26,670 nucleotides of DNA from Egerieimonas sp900552095. Lineage in GTDB: Bacteria; Bacillota; Clostridia; Lachnospirales; Lachnospiraceae. Below are positions 1 through 8,204 of this stretch, piece after piece (the stretch's first letter is position 1; every line of letters begins with the position of its first letter). The position numbers and the translations under genes are program-made. The notes under the pieces are model-generated. The model ran no database searches and was not told the DNA's origin. It saw only the letters and a program-made list of their open reading frames with translations. The stretch spans positions 1-26,670 of the forward strand of contig CABREP010000029.1 in the NCBI GenBank assembly GCA_902469965.1, read 5' to 3'.

Positions 1-131
1 CAAAGTTGAAGGGAATCAGCTCTGCATTTTTCTTCTTTGCCACGATCAGTTCATCAATGATCTTTTCCCCGTCTTCCACTCTGGTCTCAAAGTTGAAGGG
101 AATCAGCTCTGCATTTTTCTTCTTTGCCACG
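1..131. repeat. 44-bp direct repeat with 87-bp period inside cooS
   Basis: Positions 1-44 and 88-131 are identical (each starts CAAAGTTGAAGGG and ends TTTGCCACG). The period of 87 bases equals 29 codons, so the frame is kept and the protein would repeat the block VAKKKNAELIPFNF. The first copy begins exactly at base 1. It may be a true in-frame tandem duplication or an artefact of a contig end. Confidence 0.85.
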
Positions 132-1219
132 TCATCGATACAGATCTGCTTGATCTTCAGCGCATCGCAGATCGGCTCAATTCCCGGAAGTGTACAGTTA
201 AACTCAGACAGCACACCATCAATGGCGCCCGTCGCCAGGATCGCCTCGCTGGTATAGTTATTTCCCGCATGTCCCGGGAATACCTCTGTATAATGGGCGC
301 CTCTCAGCTGAAGATCCTGTCCTACACAGGTACAGCCAACCAGTTTGAATCCTTTTGCTCCGGCGGCTTTCGCCTTCTCCACCACATCCTCATCGGTCAG
401 ACGATCCTGAATATAAGTAAACATGGAATGCTGATGTCCGGTGATCATCACGTTGATATAATCCGGATTGATCACATTAAGGCCCACCGGGGCAAAACGG
501 ATCTCCGGCTCGCCCAGAAGAATATCATTTAACAGGTTCGTCAGCATAAGCCCGTATACGCCTGTGGAGATTCCCAGCTTCAGGCAGTGTACCAGCATAT
601 CCATGGGATCAGAGTTTAAGTTGGTGGAACATTTTACTACTCCGGCAAAAACCTCAGACTTAGAGCCTCCGGGCATGATCCCCAGTTCTTTCCAGGCTTT
701 CAGCCGGGGAGAATATGCCAGCTTCTCGATCAGTTCCATCTGCACATAATCCGGCTTATACAGGTCGGCAAGAACAGCGTCAGCTACTTTTACTGCCAGA
801 TCGTACTTGTCGGTACCGGTAATTCCCAGAACCTCTGCCAGACGGTTTAAAGACTCCTCAGAACGGATATTTCCTTTTGCCAGAGCAGTGTTCTTTAAGT
901 TCAGCGCTGTATTCTCCACAATATGGATATAACATCCGCTTCCGCAGGCTACTGCGCGCAGAAAATTGCGGGCAACGATCGTATCCGCATCCGCACCGCA
1001 GATTCCTCTGGGAGACTTGGGGGTGATCCGGCAGGGTCCGTTGGCACAGAGACGGCAGCAGACGCCCTGCAGGCCGAAACCACATTTGGTAGACTGGCTG
1101 TCTACACGGTGATGGGAAGTTTCCATGGGAAGTTCCCGGATAAAAGCCTCAAGGGGTTTATCTGCGCTGGCGCAGGTCTTGCTGCCGAAACAGCTGGAAC
1201 AGGTTGAACATGAGCTCAT
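1..1219 (-). CDS. cooS: Ni-Fe-S carbon monoxide dehydrogenase catalytic subunit (CooS-type), partial
   Basis: The first 406 codons are present; the 3' part lies beyond the left edge (family length is about 630 residues). The enzyme interconverts CO and CO2 at a Ni-Fe-S C-cluster. Visible are the cysteines expected for the D- and B-clusters (C46, C54, C55, C58, C63, and C74 in GICGAD), and probable C-cluster ligands: H262 in TGHQHS, C298 in GCTCVGQD and C342 in FNCTLPG. The N-terminus carries four extra cysteines (C4, C7, C10, C16). The ATG at 1219 follows an AAGGAGG ribosome site 6 bases away. The gene has its own promoter and lies 98 bases downstream of the cobalamin operon. It is odd in two ways: the histidine ladder of well-studied CO dehydrogenases seems to be replaced, and a 29-residue period begins to repeat at the window edge. 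The family is clear; whether it is monofunctional or part of an acetyl-CoA synthase complex cannot be told here. Confidence 0.93.
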   Translation of the reverse strand, partial: MSSCSTCSSCFGSKTCASADKPLEAFIRELPMETSHHRVDSQSTKCGFGLQGVCCRLCANGPCRITPKSPRGICGADADTIVARNFLRAVACGSGCYIHIVENTALNLKNTALAKGNIRSEESLNRLAEVLGITGTDKYDLAVKVADAVLADLYKPDYVQMELIEKLAYSPRLKAWKELGIMPGGSKSEVFAGVVKCSTNLNSDPMDMLVHCLKLGISTGVYGLMLTNLLNDILLGEPEIRFAPVGLNVINPDYINVMITGHQHSMFTYIQDRLTDEDVVEKAKAAGAKGFKLVGCTCVGQDLQLRGAHYTEVFPGHAGNNYTSEAILATGAIDGVLSEFNCTLPGIEPICDALKIKQICIDDVAKKKNAELIPFNFETRVEDGEKIIDELIVAKKKNAELIPFNF

Positions 1220-1266
1220 GTGATTTCCTCCTTGTATGTATAATAATAATATTCGTTATCGTTTTG

Positions 1267-1295
1267 ATTTTAACAAATTATCCCATACCTTGCAA
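1267..1295 (-). promoter_or_regulatory. sigma-A type promoter for cooS
   Basis: On the minus strand TTGCAA (1290-1295) and TAAAAT (1267-1272) are separated by 17 bases, about 50 bases before the cooS start. I see no clear terminator between the amidohydrolase stop and this promoter, so read-through from the cobalamin operon into cooS is also possible. Confidence 0.6.
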
Positions 1296-1317
1296 GTATT
1301 TTATCACAGAACTCAAA

Positions 1318-2187
1318 TCAAAATTTTTTCCGGATCTTTGCCTCTCCCCTTTTCAGCCACTGATCCAGTTCTTCCCTTCCGGTCTGCGAAAGAAGTGTCT
1401 CCGAAAAAGCCTCATATTCATCCAGAAGTCCCTGGCCGTGGAGTACCTGATATGCCCCCGCATCGCTCCCCAGGGCCGCCTGTCCTCCTTTTTTATAAAA
1501 ATACCTGAGATTTTCCTGAAACCCTCGGTAAATCCGTTTCAGGATGTCATCCGAAAACCGGCCGCAGCCGATCAGATTTTTCACTGTCACACAGGTAGGT
1601 ACCCAGACCGCGCCGGATTCAGCCAGGCAGTCCAGACTTTCCCTGTCCTGAAAATTTCCATGCTCAATGGAGTCCGCCCCCGCCTCCGCCGCCCGCTGCA
1701 CTCCTCTGGCACTATTGGTGTGAGTCATGACAGCCAGCCCTTCCTCGTGGGCAATATGTACCAGTTCCCGGATTTCCTCTGCCGGAAGACTTGCGCAGGT
1801 CAGAGTGTGATCCGTCTTAAAATCCATGATTCCGGTAGTCATGATCTTAATAAAATCACCGCCCAGCGCTTTCACTTTTTTTACCAGAGCTGCATATTCT
1901 CTGCTGTCTTCATAGGCAAAACCCACGATTCCGCCGTAACGCCCCTTCCTGTGAACGGCAAAAAGCGAGGTTCGATACGTGATCCCGTACTCCGGCGCCA
2001 GTTCCCTGGCAAGAGCGGAAACACCGTAAGGATCCCCGCCTTCCCTCACATAAGTGATTCCTCTGTCCTGATACGCCTTCAGATGAGCACGCACCAGACT
2101 CTCCGCCGGGTGACCCTTATGGTCCATGACCGCCTTTTTATAGTCTGTCCCATTCATGAAAAGATGGGCGTGGCACTCTCCAAACAT
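1318..2187 (-). CDS. short metal-dependent amidohydrolase, last gene of the cobalamin operon
   Basis: A 289-residue amidohydrolase-superfamily protein. The metal-binding pattern is complete: H6 and H8 in CHAHLF, K113 in FIKIM (candidate carboxylated lysine), H155 in MTHTNS, H175 in IEHGNF, and D241 in LGSDAGAY. This resembles imidazolonepropionase- and prolidase-like members, which usually have about 380-420 residues with an N-terminal beta-sandwich before the HxH motif. Here HxH begins at residue 6, so only the barrel is present. The ATG at 2187 lies 6 bases after the cbiC stop, behind a modest GAAGGG site, so it is very probably co-transcribed with the B12 genes. The substrate is unknown. 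No standard step of cobalamin synthesis needs an amidohydrolase, so it may process a corrinoid, amide or lactone intermediate, or may only be a passenger. It does not look decayed, since all ligands are kept. Confidence 0.8.
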   Translation of the reverse strand: MFGECHAHLFMNGTDYKKAVMDHKGHPAESLVRAHLKAYQDRGITYVREGGDPYGVSALARELAPEYGITYRTSLFAVHRKGRYGGIVGFAYEDSREYAALVKKVKALGGDFIKIMTTGIMDFKTDHTLTCASLPAEEIRELVHIAHEEGLAVMTHTNSARGVQRAAEAGADSIEHGNFQDRESLDCLAESGAVWVPTCVTVKNLIGCGRFSDDILKRIYRGFQENLRYFYKKGGQAALGSDAGAYQVLHGQGLLDEYEAFSETLLSQTGREELDQWLKRGEAKIRKKF

Positions 2188-2193
2188 ACTTTC

Positions 2194-2835
2194 TCAGTCC
2201 CTTCTGTTATCAATCCCATAGAGCAGCGCGTTGCAGATACAGGCTGCAATATTGCTTCCGCCTTTTCTTCCTCTGGCCACAATATAGGGCACATCGGTCT
2301 GCATGATCAGTTCTTTTGACTGCACCACATTGACAAAGCCAACCGGGACGCCGATAATCAGCTCCGGCCTTAATTTTCCCTCTGTAATCAGCTCATAGAG
2401 ACGGATCAGAGCGGTAGGCGCATTTCCAATGGCAAAGATCAGAGGTCTGTCCAGTTCCGCCGCCTTATCCATACTGACCGTGGCCCGGGTACTCCCTTTT
2501 TCCTTTGCCTTCGCCGCCACATCCTCATCAGACATAAAGCAGTATACTTCCCCTCCGAATCTGGCCAGCGCCTTTTTATTGATCCCTGATTTTCCCATCT
2601 GTGTGTCGGTTACAATGCAGGCTCCCCTCTTGATCGCCTCCACCGCCTTCTCTACAGCTCCCTCGGAGAAGCAGAGACTGTCCGCATACTCGAAATCTGC
2701 GCTGGTATGAATGCAACGCTTAATAATAAGTTCTTTCTCCGGATCCAGCTTCCTCTCTCCCAGTTCCTCGCTGATGATTTCAAAACTCCTGGCCTCAATC
2801 TCCTGAGGCTTCACATTTTCCAGTTGTATTTTCAT
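2194..2835 (-). CDS. cbiC: cobalt-precorrin-8 methylmutase
   Basis: CbiC moves the C11 methyl group of cobalt-precorrin-8 to C12, giving cobyrinic acid, the last step in building the corrin ring. At 213 residues it has normal family length. The catalytic histidine is H43 in CIHTSADFEY, and the family block GNAPTAL is followed by GVPVGFVNVVQSKE. The ATG at 2835 lies 2 bases after the cbiP stop and follows a GGAGGAGGG ribosome site. Its place near the end of the operon, away from the other ring genes, is unusual but does not affect the assignment. Confidence 0.96.
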   Translation of the reverse strand: MKIQLENVKPQEIEARSFEIISEELGERKLDPEKELIIKRCIHTSADFEYADSLCFSEGAVEKAVEAIKRGACIVTDTQMGKSGINKKALARFGGEVYCFMSDEDVAAKAKEKGSTRATVSMDKAAELDRPLIFAIGNAPTALIRLYELITEGKLRPELIIGVPVGFVNVVQSKELIMQTDVPYIVARGRKGGSNIAACICNALLYGIDNRRD

Positions 2836-2837
2836 GA

Positions 2838-4349
2838 TTATACGCCCTCCTCCAGGATCCGGTAGATCCGTTCCATATCCAGATGTTCCCTTAAACCTGC
2901 TGCCAGCAGATCATACTGCGTCTCCTTAAATGCTTTAAAGTCCACACCTGTCATATGTTCTGTATCAATTCCCTTTTTTTCTCCGAGCCCGCGGATCACC
3001 GCCTCCGCCACATCTTCCCGGTCAAAGACGCCATGAACGTAGGTGCCGTATACATGATCCGTATACCCGCCGTCCGCCTTTGCCCCCGCTTCGGCCGTCT
3101 GATCCCAAAGCCGGGTCAGAGCGGGCACCTCTCCGGTTCTCTCCGTAATGCCCATATGGATCTCATATCCTTCCAGTTCCGTTCCGGAAAGAGCGGCAAG
3201 AACACCACTGACCTGACCAAAGTTTCCTTTCACCCGGGTTCTGGTCTTGACAGTGGAAAAAACAGTCCGCATAGGCAGAAGTCCCATGCCCCGGATCGTT
3301 CCTCCCGCTTCAACCCCTTCCGGATCGGAAAGTTCTTCTCCCAGCATCTGGTAGCCTCCGCAGATCCCGAAGATAACGGTTCCCTTTCCGGCCGCCTTCA
3401 GAACTGCCGCCTCCATGCCGCTCTGTCGCATCCACAGAAGATCTTCCATGGTATTCTTCGTCCCGGGAAGAAGAATCATATCCGGTTCTCCCAGCTCAGA
3501 TACTTCCCGCACATACCGAAGCGACACTCCCGGCATCGTCTCAAAGGGATTAAAATCTGTAAAATTGGAAATCCGCGGCAGGCGGATGACCGCCAGATCA
3601 AGGAGCCCCATCTCCCGGCTTCCCTCCATCCGGGCGGAAAGACTGTCCTCATCCTCCACCTGGATATGCAGAAAAGGCGCAACTCCCACAACCGGAATCC
3701 CGCATTTTTCCTCCAGCATTTTTACACCGGGATCCAGGATCGTCTTATCTCCCCGGAATTTATTAATAATAAGTCCTTTTACAAGTTCCCTCTCATCCTC
3801 TTCCAGCAGCATGACAGTTCCCACCAGCTGGGCAAACACGCCGCCCCGATCAATGTCCCCCACAAGAAGGACCGGAGCTTTCGCCATCCTGGCCATCCCC
3901 ATATTAACCAGATCTTCCTGCTTCAGATTAATCTCCGCCGGACTGCCGGCCCCCTCGATCACCAGAATATCATATTCCTTATCCAGCGTATCATATGCCT
4001 TTCTGATATCCGGAATCAGCTTGTGTTTGTAGGCAAAATATTCCCGGGCACTCATATTCCCCAGAACTTCGCCATTTACAATCACCTGACTCCCCACGTC
4101 ATTGGTGGGCTTTAATAAAATGGGATTCATGAGCACCGACGGGGTGATCCCTGCAGCTTCCGCCTGCATCACCTGTGCCCTTCCCATCTCCAGTCCTTCC
4201 TCCGTGATAAACGAATTCAGAGCCATATTCTGGGACTTAAAAGGAGCTACCTTATAGCCGTCCTGCTTAAAGATCCGGCACAGTCCCGCTGCCAGAAGAC
4301 TCTTTCCCGCATTGGACATGGTTCCCTGTATCATGATCGCTTTCGCCAT
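2838..4349 (-). CDS. cbiP: cobyric acid synthase (glutamine-hydrolysing)
   Basis: CbiP/CobQ amidates four carboxylates (b, d, e, g) of adenosylcobyrinic acid a,c-diamide, using ATP and glutamine. The N-terminal ATP-binding part has IQGTMSNAGKS near residue 8 and VIEGAGSPAEINL near 130. The C-terminal glutamine amidotransferase part has the nucleophile C330 in FGICGGYQ and H439 in GTYVHGVFD. I chose the ATG at 4349 (protein starts MAKAIMIQG, 503 residues) because family members begin this way and GGGAG lies 9 bases upstream. A GTG at 4355 would add two residues and make a 4-base overlap with the cobD stop. It lies between cobD and cbiC in tight operon spacing. Confidence 0.96.
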   Translation of the reverse strand: MAKAIMIQGTMSNAGKSLLAAGLCRIFKQDGYKVAPFKSQNMALNSFITEEGLEMGRAQVMQAEAAGITPSVLMNPILLKPTNDVGSQVIVNGEVLGNMSAREYFAYKHKLIPDIRKAYDTLDKEYDILVIEGAGSPAEINLKQEDLVNMGMARMAKAPVLLVGDIDRGGVFAQLVGTVMLLEEDERELVKGLIINKFRGDKTILDPGVKMLEEKCGIPVVGVAPFLHIQVEDEDSLSARMEGSREMGLLDLAVIRLPRISNFTDFNPFETMPGVSLRYVREVSELGEPDMILLPGTKNTMEDLLWMRQSGMEAAVLKAAGKGTVIFGICGGYQMLGEELSDPEGVEAGGTIRGMGLLPMRTVFSTVKTRTRVKGNFGQVSGVLAALSGTELEGYEIHMGITERTGEVPALTRLWDQTAEAGAKADGGYTDHVYGTYVHGVFDREDVAEAVIRGLGEKKGIDTEHMTGVDFKAFKETQYDLLAAGLREHLDMERIYRILEEGV

Positions 4350-4351
4350 TT

Positions 4352-5404
4352 TCACCTTCTCCCTTCTCTTAAGACTTCCTCCATCACGGAAAAAAGCCTG
4401 TCATTTTCTTCGGGAAGCTTCACCGCCGCCCGGTAAAACCCGGGAGCAAGCCCCGGATAATTGCTGCAGTCCCGAAGCATCACTCCCTTTGAAAGGCAGT
4501 TTTCTCCCAGAGATTCCGGCCCCCGGAAAAAAACATAATTGGCCCTGGAATCCCAGACTGTCAGCCCCAGCTGCCGGAAACGCTGCTGCATCCGGGAACG
4601 TTCTTTCCCAACGAGAGACCGCGCCCGCTGCACATAATCTTCTTCCCGGAGGGCTGCCTTCCCTGCTGCCTGGGCAAGAGAAGATACGCTCCAGGGCTGA
4701 GTGACCGCTTCCATCTGTTCCAGCACCTCCTGATTGCTGCAAAGGCCGTATCCCAGCCGGATTCCTGCCATAGCATAACGCTTGGTAAACGCTTTCAGAA
4801 GAAACAGGTTCCGGTACTGTTCCAGGCAGGGCTTCATCTCCCAGCGCTCCTTTTCCTCCACAAAATCGAGAAAGCATTCATCCAGTACCAGAAACGTTCC
4901 TGTCTCCTCACATTTTTTCAGGATCTTAAGGAGAAGTCCCTCCTCCGGCAGAAGGCCTGTGGGATTATTGGGACTGCACAGAAAAAAGAGATCAGTCTTT
5001 GGACAGATCCGCTCCAGAATCTCTTCTTTCAGCTGAAATCCTTCTTCCTCCAGAAGCCTGAACTGCTCGATCCGGCACCCCGCCGCCTGCAGCGCCTGCC
5101 GATACTCGGCAAAAGAAGGCTCACAGACCAGCGCCCTTTTGGGGCGCAGCGCCTGTACCAGGGAAAAAATAAGCTCTGCCGCCCCATTTCCGCAGCGGAT
5201 CCATTCCTTCTTCACCCCTTCATACCCTGCCAGCGCCGCCCTCAGCTCACTGCAGCACACATCCGGATAAGAGGCCATCTGCTCTGCTGCTGCTCCTGCC
5301 GCCTGCACCACGCTTTCCGGCGTGCCAAGCGGATTTAAATTAGCAGAAAAATCAAGAACCCCGGGATGCCGGTAGATATCCCCTCCATGTACCAGTTGTT
5401 TCAT
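4352..5404 (-). CDS. cobD: L-threonine-O-3-phosphate decarboxylase (PLP aminotransferase fold)
   Basis: CobD makes (R)-1-amino-2-propanol O-2-phosphate, the linker that CbiB attaches to cobyric acid. The protein has the histidinol-phosphate aminotransferase fold: CSPNNPTG (143-150), LDECFLDF (174-181), the PLP lysine K208 in KAFTKRY, and the phosphate-binding GIRLGYG (214-220). An open frame extends upstream to 5536, but the ATG at 5404 is preferred: it follows AAGGAG by 7 bases and gives the usual start MKQLVHGGDIYRHP, 350 residues. It starts 40 bases after the cbiB stop. No threonine kinase that would make the substrate is visible in the window. Confidence 0.95.
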   Translation of the reverse strand: MKQLVHGGDIYRHPGVLDFSANLNPLGTPESVVQAAGAAAEQMASYPDVCCSELRAALAGYEGVKKEWIRCGNGAAELIFSLVQALRPKRALVCEPSFAEYRQALQAAGCRIEQFRLLEEEGFQLKEEILERICPKTDLFFLCSPNNPTGLLPEEGLLLKILKKCEETGTFLVLDECFLDFVEEKERWEMKPCLEQYRNLFLLKAFTKRYAMAGIRLGYGLCSNQEVLEQMEAVTQPWSVSSLAQAAGKAALREEDYVQRARSLVGKERSRMQQRFRQLGLTVWDSRANYVFFRGPESLGENCLSKGVMLRDCSNYPGLAPGFYRAAVKLPEENDRLFSVMEEVLREGRR

Positions 5405-5444
5405 ATGATGTCTCCTTACTTCCAATTCTGTTACGGGTATCCTT

Positions 5445-6419
5445 TTACACAAACAGCAGAACCAGTGTCCTGACTGCCGCAAAAAAGGCGAAAGCCAGCA
5501 TCGCTGTTCCGTAGAGCAGCCGGTTCGCCTCCACAATATCCTCCGGGATCACTGCCCGCCCGGCATCCCCTATCGTTTTCTTTTTGTGAAGTTTTCCAAA
5601 ATACCAGGCATCCCCGGCCAGCTGTACTCCCAGCGCTCCTGCCATCACCGATTCTGTCTGGGCAGAATTCGGGCTGGCATGGTTCTTCCGGTCCCTTCTG
5701 AAAATCTTCCATGCCCCCGCCCCGTCCATCCGGAGAATAAAAGCTGCAAGGATCATAAGAAGAGCTGCAAGTCTGGAAGGAATAAAATTCAGCACATCGT
5801 CAAGTCTGGCTGCACAGGTTCCAAAATATCTGTATTTTTCATTTTTATAACCCACCATGGAATCCATGGTATTGACCGCCTTATATGCCATGGCTGCAGC
5901 TGCTCCGCCGATCATCATATAGAAGAGAGGCGCGATCACACCGTCAGAAGCATTTTCTGCCACTGTCTCCACAGCCGCCTTTGCCACCCCTTCTGAGGAA
6001 AGATTTTCCGTATCTCTCCCCACGATCATAGATACTGCATGTCTGGCTTCTTTCAGGTTCTTCTTTTTCAGCTGCCGGAACACCTTCATGCTCTCGTCTT
6101 TCAGAGATTTTGTCGCCAGCAGCTGATAGCAGAGAAAACTCTCCGCCAGAAGACCGGCCCAGTTATTCCACCGGTAAAGCGCTTCCAGAAGCATAACCGG
6201 AATTACCGTGCTATAGCCTGCCACCAGCAGAACAAGGCAGACTCCCGCCACCCGCTCTCCCCGGTCCGTGCGGGGAAAAACACCCCGCAGAAGCTTCTCA
6301 AGAGCTGTAATGCTCTTTCCGATCAGCCGGACCGGATGCAGGAGAAAGACAGGATCCCCCAGAATCAGATCTAAGACAAAGCCGATGAGCACGGCCGGTA
6401 AGATATACTGTACTGCCAT
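5445..6419 (-). CDS. cbiB: adenosylcobinamide-phosphate synthase
   Basis: CbiB is an integral membrane enzyme that joins adenosylcobyric acid to aminopropanol phosphate. The 324-residue protein has the family's usual length, with the N-terminal signature LDLILGDPVFLLHPVRLIG (residues 16-34) and the block ENASDGVIAPLFYM near 153. Several hydrophobic segments are visible: near 5-20, 55-75, 165-180, 210-228 and 305-324. The ATG at 6419 follows a weak, rather distant GGAAGG site. It sits between cobC and cobD, as expected for a late-step block. Confidence 0.95.
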   Translation of the reverse strand: MAVQYILPAVLIGFVLDLILGDPVFLLHPVRLIGKSITALEKLLRGVFPRTDRGERVAGVCLVLLVAGYSTVIPVMLLEALYRWNNWAGLLAESFLCYQLLATKSLKDESMKVFRQLKKKNLKEARHAVSMIVGRDTENLSSEGVAKAAVETVAENASDGVIAPLFYMMIGGAAAAMAYKAVNTMDSMVGYKNEKYRYFGTCAARLDDVLNFIPSRLAALLMILAAFILRMDGAGAWKIFRRDRKNHASPNSAQTESVMAGALGVQLAGDAWYFGKLHKKKTIGDAGRAVIPEDIVEANRLLYGTAMLAFAFFAAVRTLVLLFV

Positions 6420-6458
6420 AACACTTTTTTTCCTTCCTCATTCTCGTATTTTCCGTTC

Positions 6459-7040
6459 TCAGGTAATTTCCTCCAGAATCTCCAGGCTCAGAGGTTCCCC
6501 TTCTTTCACCCGGATCCGGTATCCGCCTCCGTTTTTCGGATTCCAGTCGTAAAACCCCCGTGCCGGTTCTCCCCAGGCAGAGAGAATACTCCGGATCGTG
6601 CCCCCGTGGATCACAATGGCAGCTCTTTCGATCCCTTCCCTTTTGCAAAATGCCAATACTTCCAGAAAAGCCTCCCGGCACCTCTTTTGAAATCCCTCCC
6701 CCGACTCTCCGCCGGGAAAGGGAAGGGTGCCGCCGGAGTCAATCCATTTCTGGTATGCCGGATTTCCCGACAGTTCTCTCCAGTTTTTATTCTCAAAAAT
6801 TCCAAAATCACATTCCCGTAAGTCCGGAACAATGATCCTGCACTGTCCGGGAAAGAAAAGCGCCGCCGTCTCCTGACACCGCTTTTTCGGGCTGGAAAAA
6901 ACAGCCTCTGCCGGCGGCATCCGCTTCTCCCGGAGTGCCTTTTTCCCCTCCTCCGACAGACTCTCATCGGTGCGCCCCAGATAACGGCCCTCTTCATTTC
7001 CTTTCGTTTTTCCGTGACGGTAAAGATAGCATTCAATCAT
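6459..7040 (-). CDS. cobC: alpha-ribazole phosphatase, histidine phosphatase family
   Basis: A 193-residue histidine phosphatase. The phosphorylated histidine is H9 in YRHGKT, the second active-site histidine is H145 in VIHGGTIR, and E76 in LREC is the likely proton donor. CobC removes phosphate from alpha-ribazole phosphate or adenosylcobalamin phosphate in loop assembly. General phosphoglycerate mutase-like phosphatases look similar, so the specific role rests on the gene's place between the cobU-like gene and cbiB. Its start overlaps the cobU-like stop by 8 bases (ATGATTGA), which suggests translational coupling; its own ribosome site is weak. Confidence 0.88.
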   Translation of the reverse strand: MIECYLYRHGKTKGNEEGRYLGRTDESLSEEGKKALREKRMPPAEAVFSSPKKRCQETAALFFPGQCRIIVPDLRECDFGIFENKNWRELSGNPAYQKWIDSGGTLPFPGGESGEGFQKRCREAFLEVLAFCKREGIERAAIVIHGGTIRSILSAWGEPARGFYDWNPKNGGGYRIRVKEGEPLSLEILEEIT

Positions 7041-7422
7041 CCTTCAGCACCATTCCAATCCCGCAGACAACCCGGTGAACCCGGCTGCTTCTCTCCGCCA
7101 GTTCTGTGGCAAGGCGTCCGCAGGTCTCCCGGTACAGACGGTCAAAACGATCCACCGGCACCACGCCGCAGCCCACCTCTGTGGTTACGATCACTGCCTG
7201 GCTGTTCTTCTCTGCCAGCTCCCGGGCCAGTCCGGACACATCCGTTCCTTCTTCCAGCATCCGCCGGACAAACAGATGAAAATGGCAGATCCCTTTTCTG
7301 GAAAAGAGTTCTTCTCTTCCGCAGACTGCTCCGTCCGCCCAGTCGCCATCCTCCCCCAGTCCATATTCCTTACGGGCAAATGCCAGTTTTCCCTGGTATG
7401 CCCCACCTGTGATAAGCTTCAT
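7033..7422 (-). CDS. short CobU-like protein (cobinamide kinase/guanylyltransferase family paralogue)
   Basis: This 129-residue protein is about 50 residues shorter than normal CobU. The start GGAYQGKLAFA (6-16) corresponds to the P-loop but lacks the usual serine or threonine after GK. The C-terminal half keeps the family signature well: TEVGCGVVPVDRFDRLYRE (81-99) and VVCGIGMVLK (118-127). The middle part is shortened and has no clear HxxRR guanylylation site, though it contains CHFHLFVRR (46-54). The ATG at 7422 follows AGGAGG at ideal spacing. It lies between cobS and cobC, three genes from an apparently fuller cobU. It may be a regulatory or partner subunit of that CobU, or an independent kinase; function is inferred only. 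Confidence 0.72.
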   Translation of the reverse strand: MKLITGGAYQGKLAFARKEYGLGEDGDWADGAVCGREELFSRKGICHFHLFVRRMLEEGTDVSGLARELAEKNSQAVIVTTEVGCGVVPVDRFDRLYRETCGRLATELAERSSRVHRVVCGIGMVLKDD

Positions 7423-7430
7423 GTTTCCTC

Positions 7431-8204
7431 CTATAAAAGAGCAGACACCGCTTCCCCCAGCACAAGCGCCAGCGCGGTTGTCAGCTCACAGAGTGTAATA
7501 AAATAGCCCGAGAGATCTCCGGTAGTTCCCCCGAAATATTTTCTGCATTTTTGGATATAAAAAACAAAGGTAAGACCGGCTGCCGCCAGCGGCACAGCGG
7601 CCAGAGCCCCTCCCATCCAGATCATAAACCCGGCCAGGATGATCAGATAAATCCCGGAGCTTAAGAGCACCGCCCGCTTTCTGGAACCTTCATGGAGGGT
7701 GGTCACAGATCCCTCTTTTCTCGCCATGGGAAGACTAACCACCCCGATGGCAGCCAGACTGCGGGAGAGCGCAAAGGTGCAGCACAGAAGAGGCAGCGCC
7801 CGCTCTCCCGCCTGTACACAAATGCCAAACTGAAGCAGAAACCAGACCGCACAGGAGATCACCGCAAAGGCTCCCGCATTGGAATCCTTTAAAATCTCAA
7901 GCCGCCTCTCCCTCGGCTGCCAGGACGCCATGGCATCCGCAGTGTCAAGATAACCGTCCATGTGGATCCCGCCCGTCACCGCAAAGGGGATCAGCACCAT
8001 CAGGGCTGCCCGCAGGGCATCGGAAAGATGCAGCAATCCGGCCAGCTGATACCAGCCGTACAGCAGCCCGCCCATCACCGCGCCGATCCAGGGCAGAAAG
8101 CACATCGCATAATTCATATGCTCTCTGCTCCAGTCGCAGCGGGGCATGGGAATCTTGGAAAACATGGAAAAAGCAATCACAAAGCTATTGTAGATCCGCC
8201 TCAT
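7431..8204 (-). CDS. cobS: adenosylcobinamide-GDP ribazoletransferase (cobalamin synthase)
   Basis: CobS is a membrane enzyme joining adenosylcobinamide-GDP and alpha-ribazole (phosphate) to give the cobalamin (phosphate). Seen are FSMFSKIPMP near residue 12, and the metal-binding-type motif GGIHMDGYLDTADAM, followed by RRLEILKDSNAGAFA; the rest is strongly hydrophobic. The open frame reaches 8267, but the ATG at 8204 is preferred: AAAGGAGGGG lies just upstream, and the protein then begins MRRIYNSF, 257 residues, the normal length. The start overlaps the cobU stop by 4 bases (ATGA). Confidence 0.95.
   Translation of the reverse strand: MRRIYNSFVIAFSMFSKIPMPRCDWSREHMNYAMCFLPWIGAVMGGLLYGWYQLAGLLHLSDALRAALMVLIPFAVTGGIHMDGYLDTADAMASWQPRERRLEILKDSNAGAFAVISCAVWFLLQFGICVQAGERALPLLCCTFALSRSLAAIGVVSLPMARKEGSVTTLHEGSRKRAVLLSSGIYLIILAGFMIWMGGALAAVPLAAAGLTFVFYIQKCRKYFGGTTGDLSGYFITLCELTTALALVLGEAVSALL

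Noticed and set aside
1..131. CRISPR array or long tandem repeat
   Set aside because: There are only two copies, the spacing is in frame with a conserved protein, and no further repeats or cas genes occur.
1204..2319. Long plus-strand frame of 371 residues
   Set aside because: It lies antisense to the amidohydrolase and part of cbiC, has no ribosome site, and its composition is that of a reversed coding strand.
2955..4115. Long plus-strand frame of 386 residues
   Set aside because: It is antisense to cbiP, is rich in histidine and proline as shadow frames are here, and has no recognisable motif.
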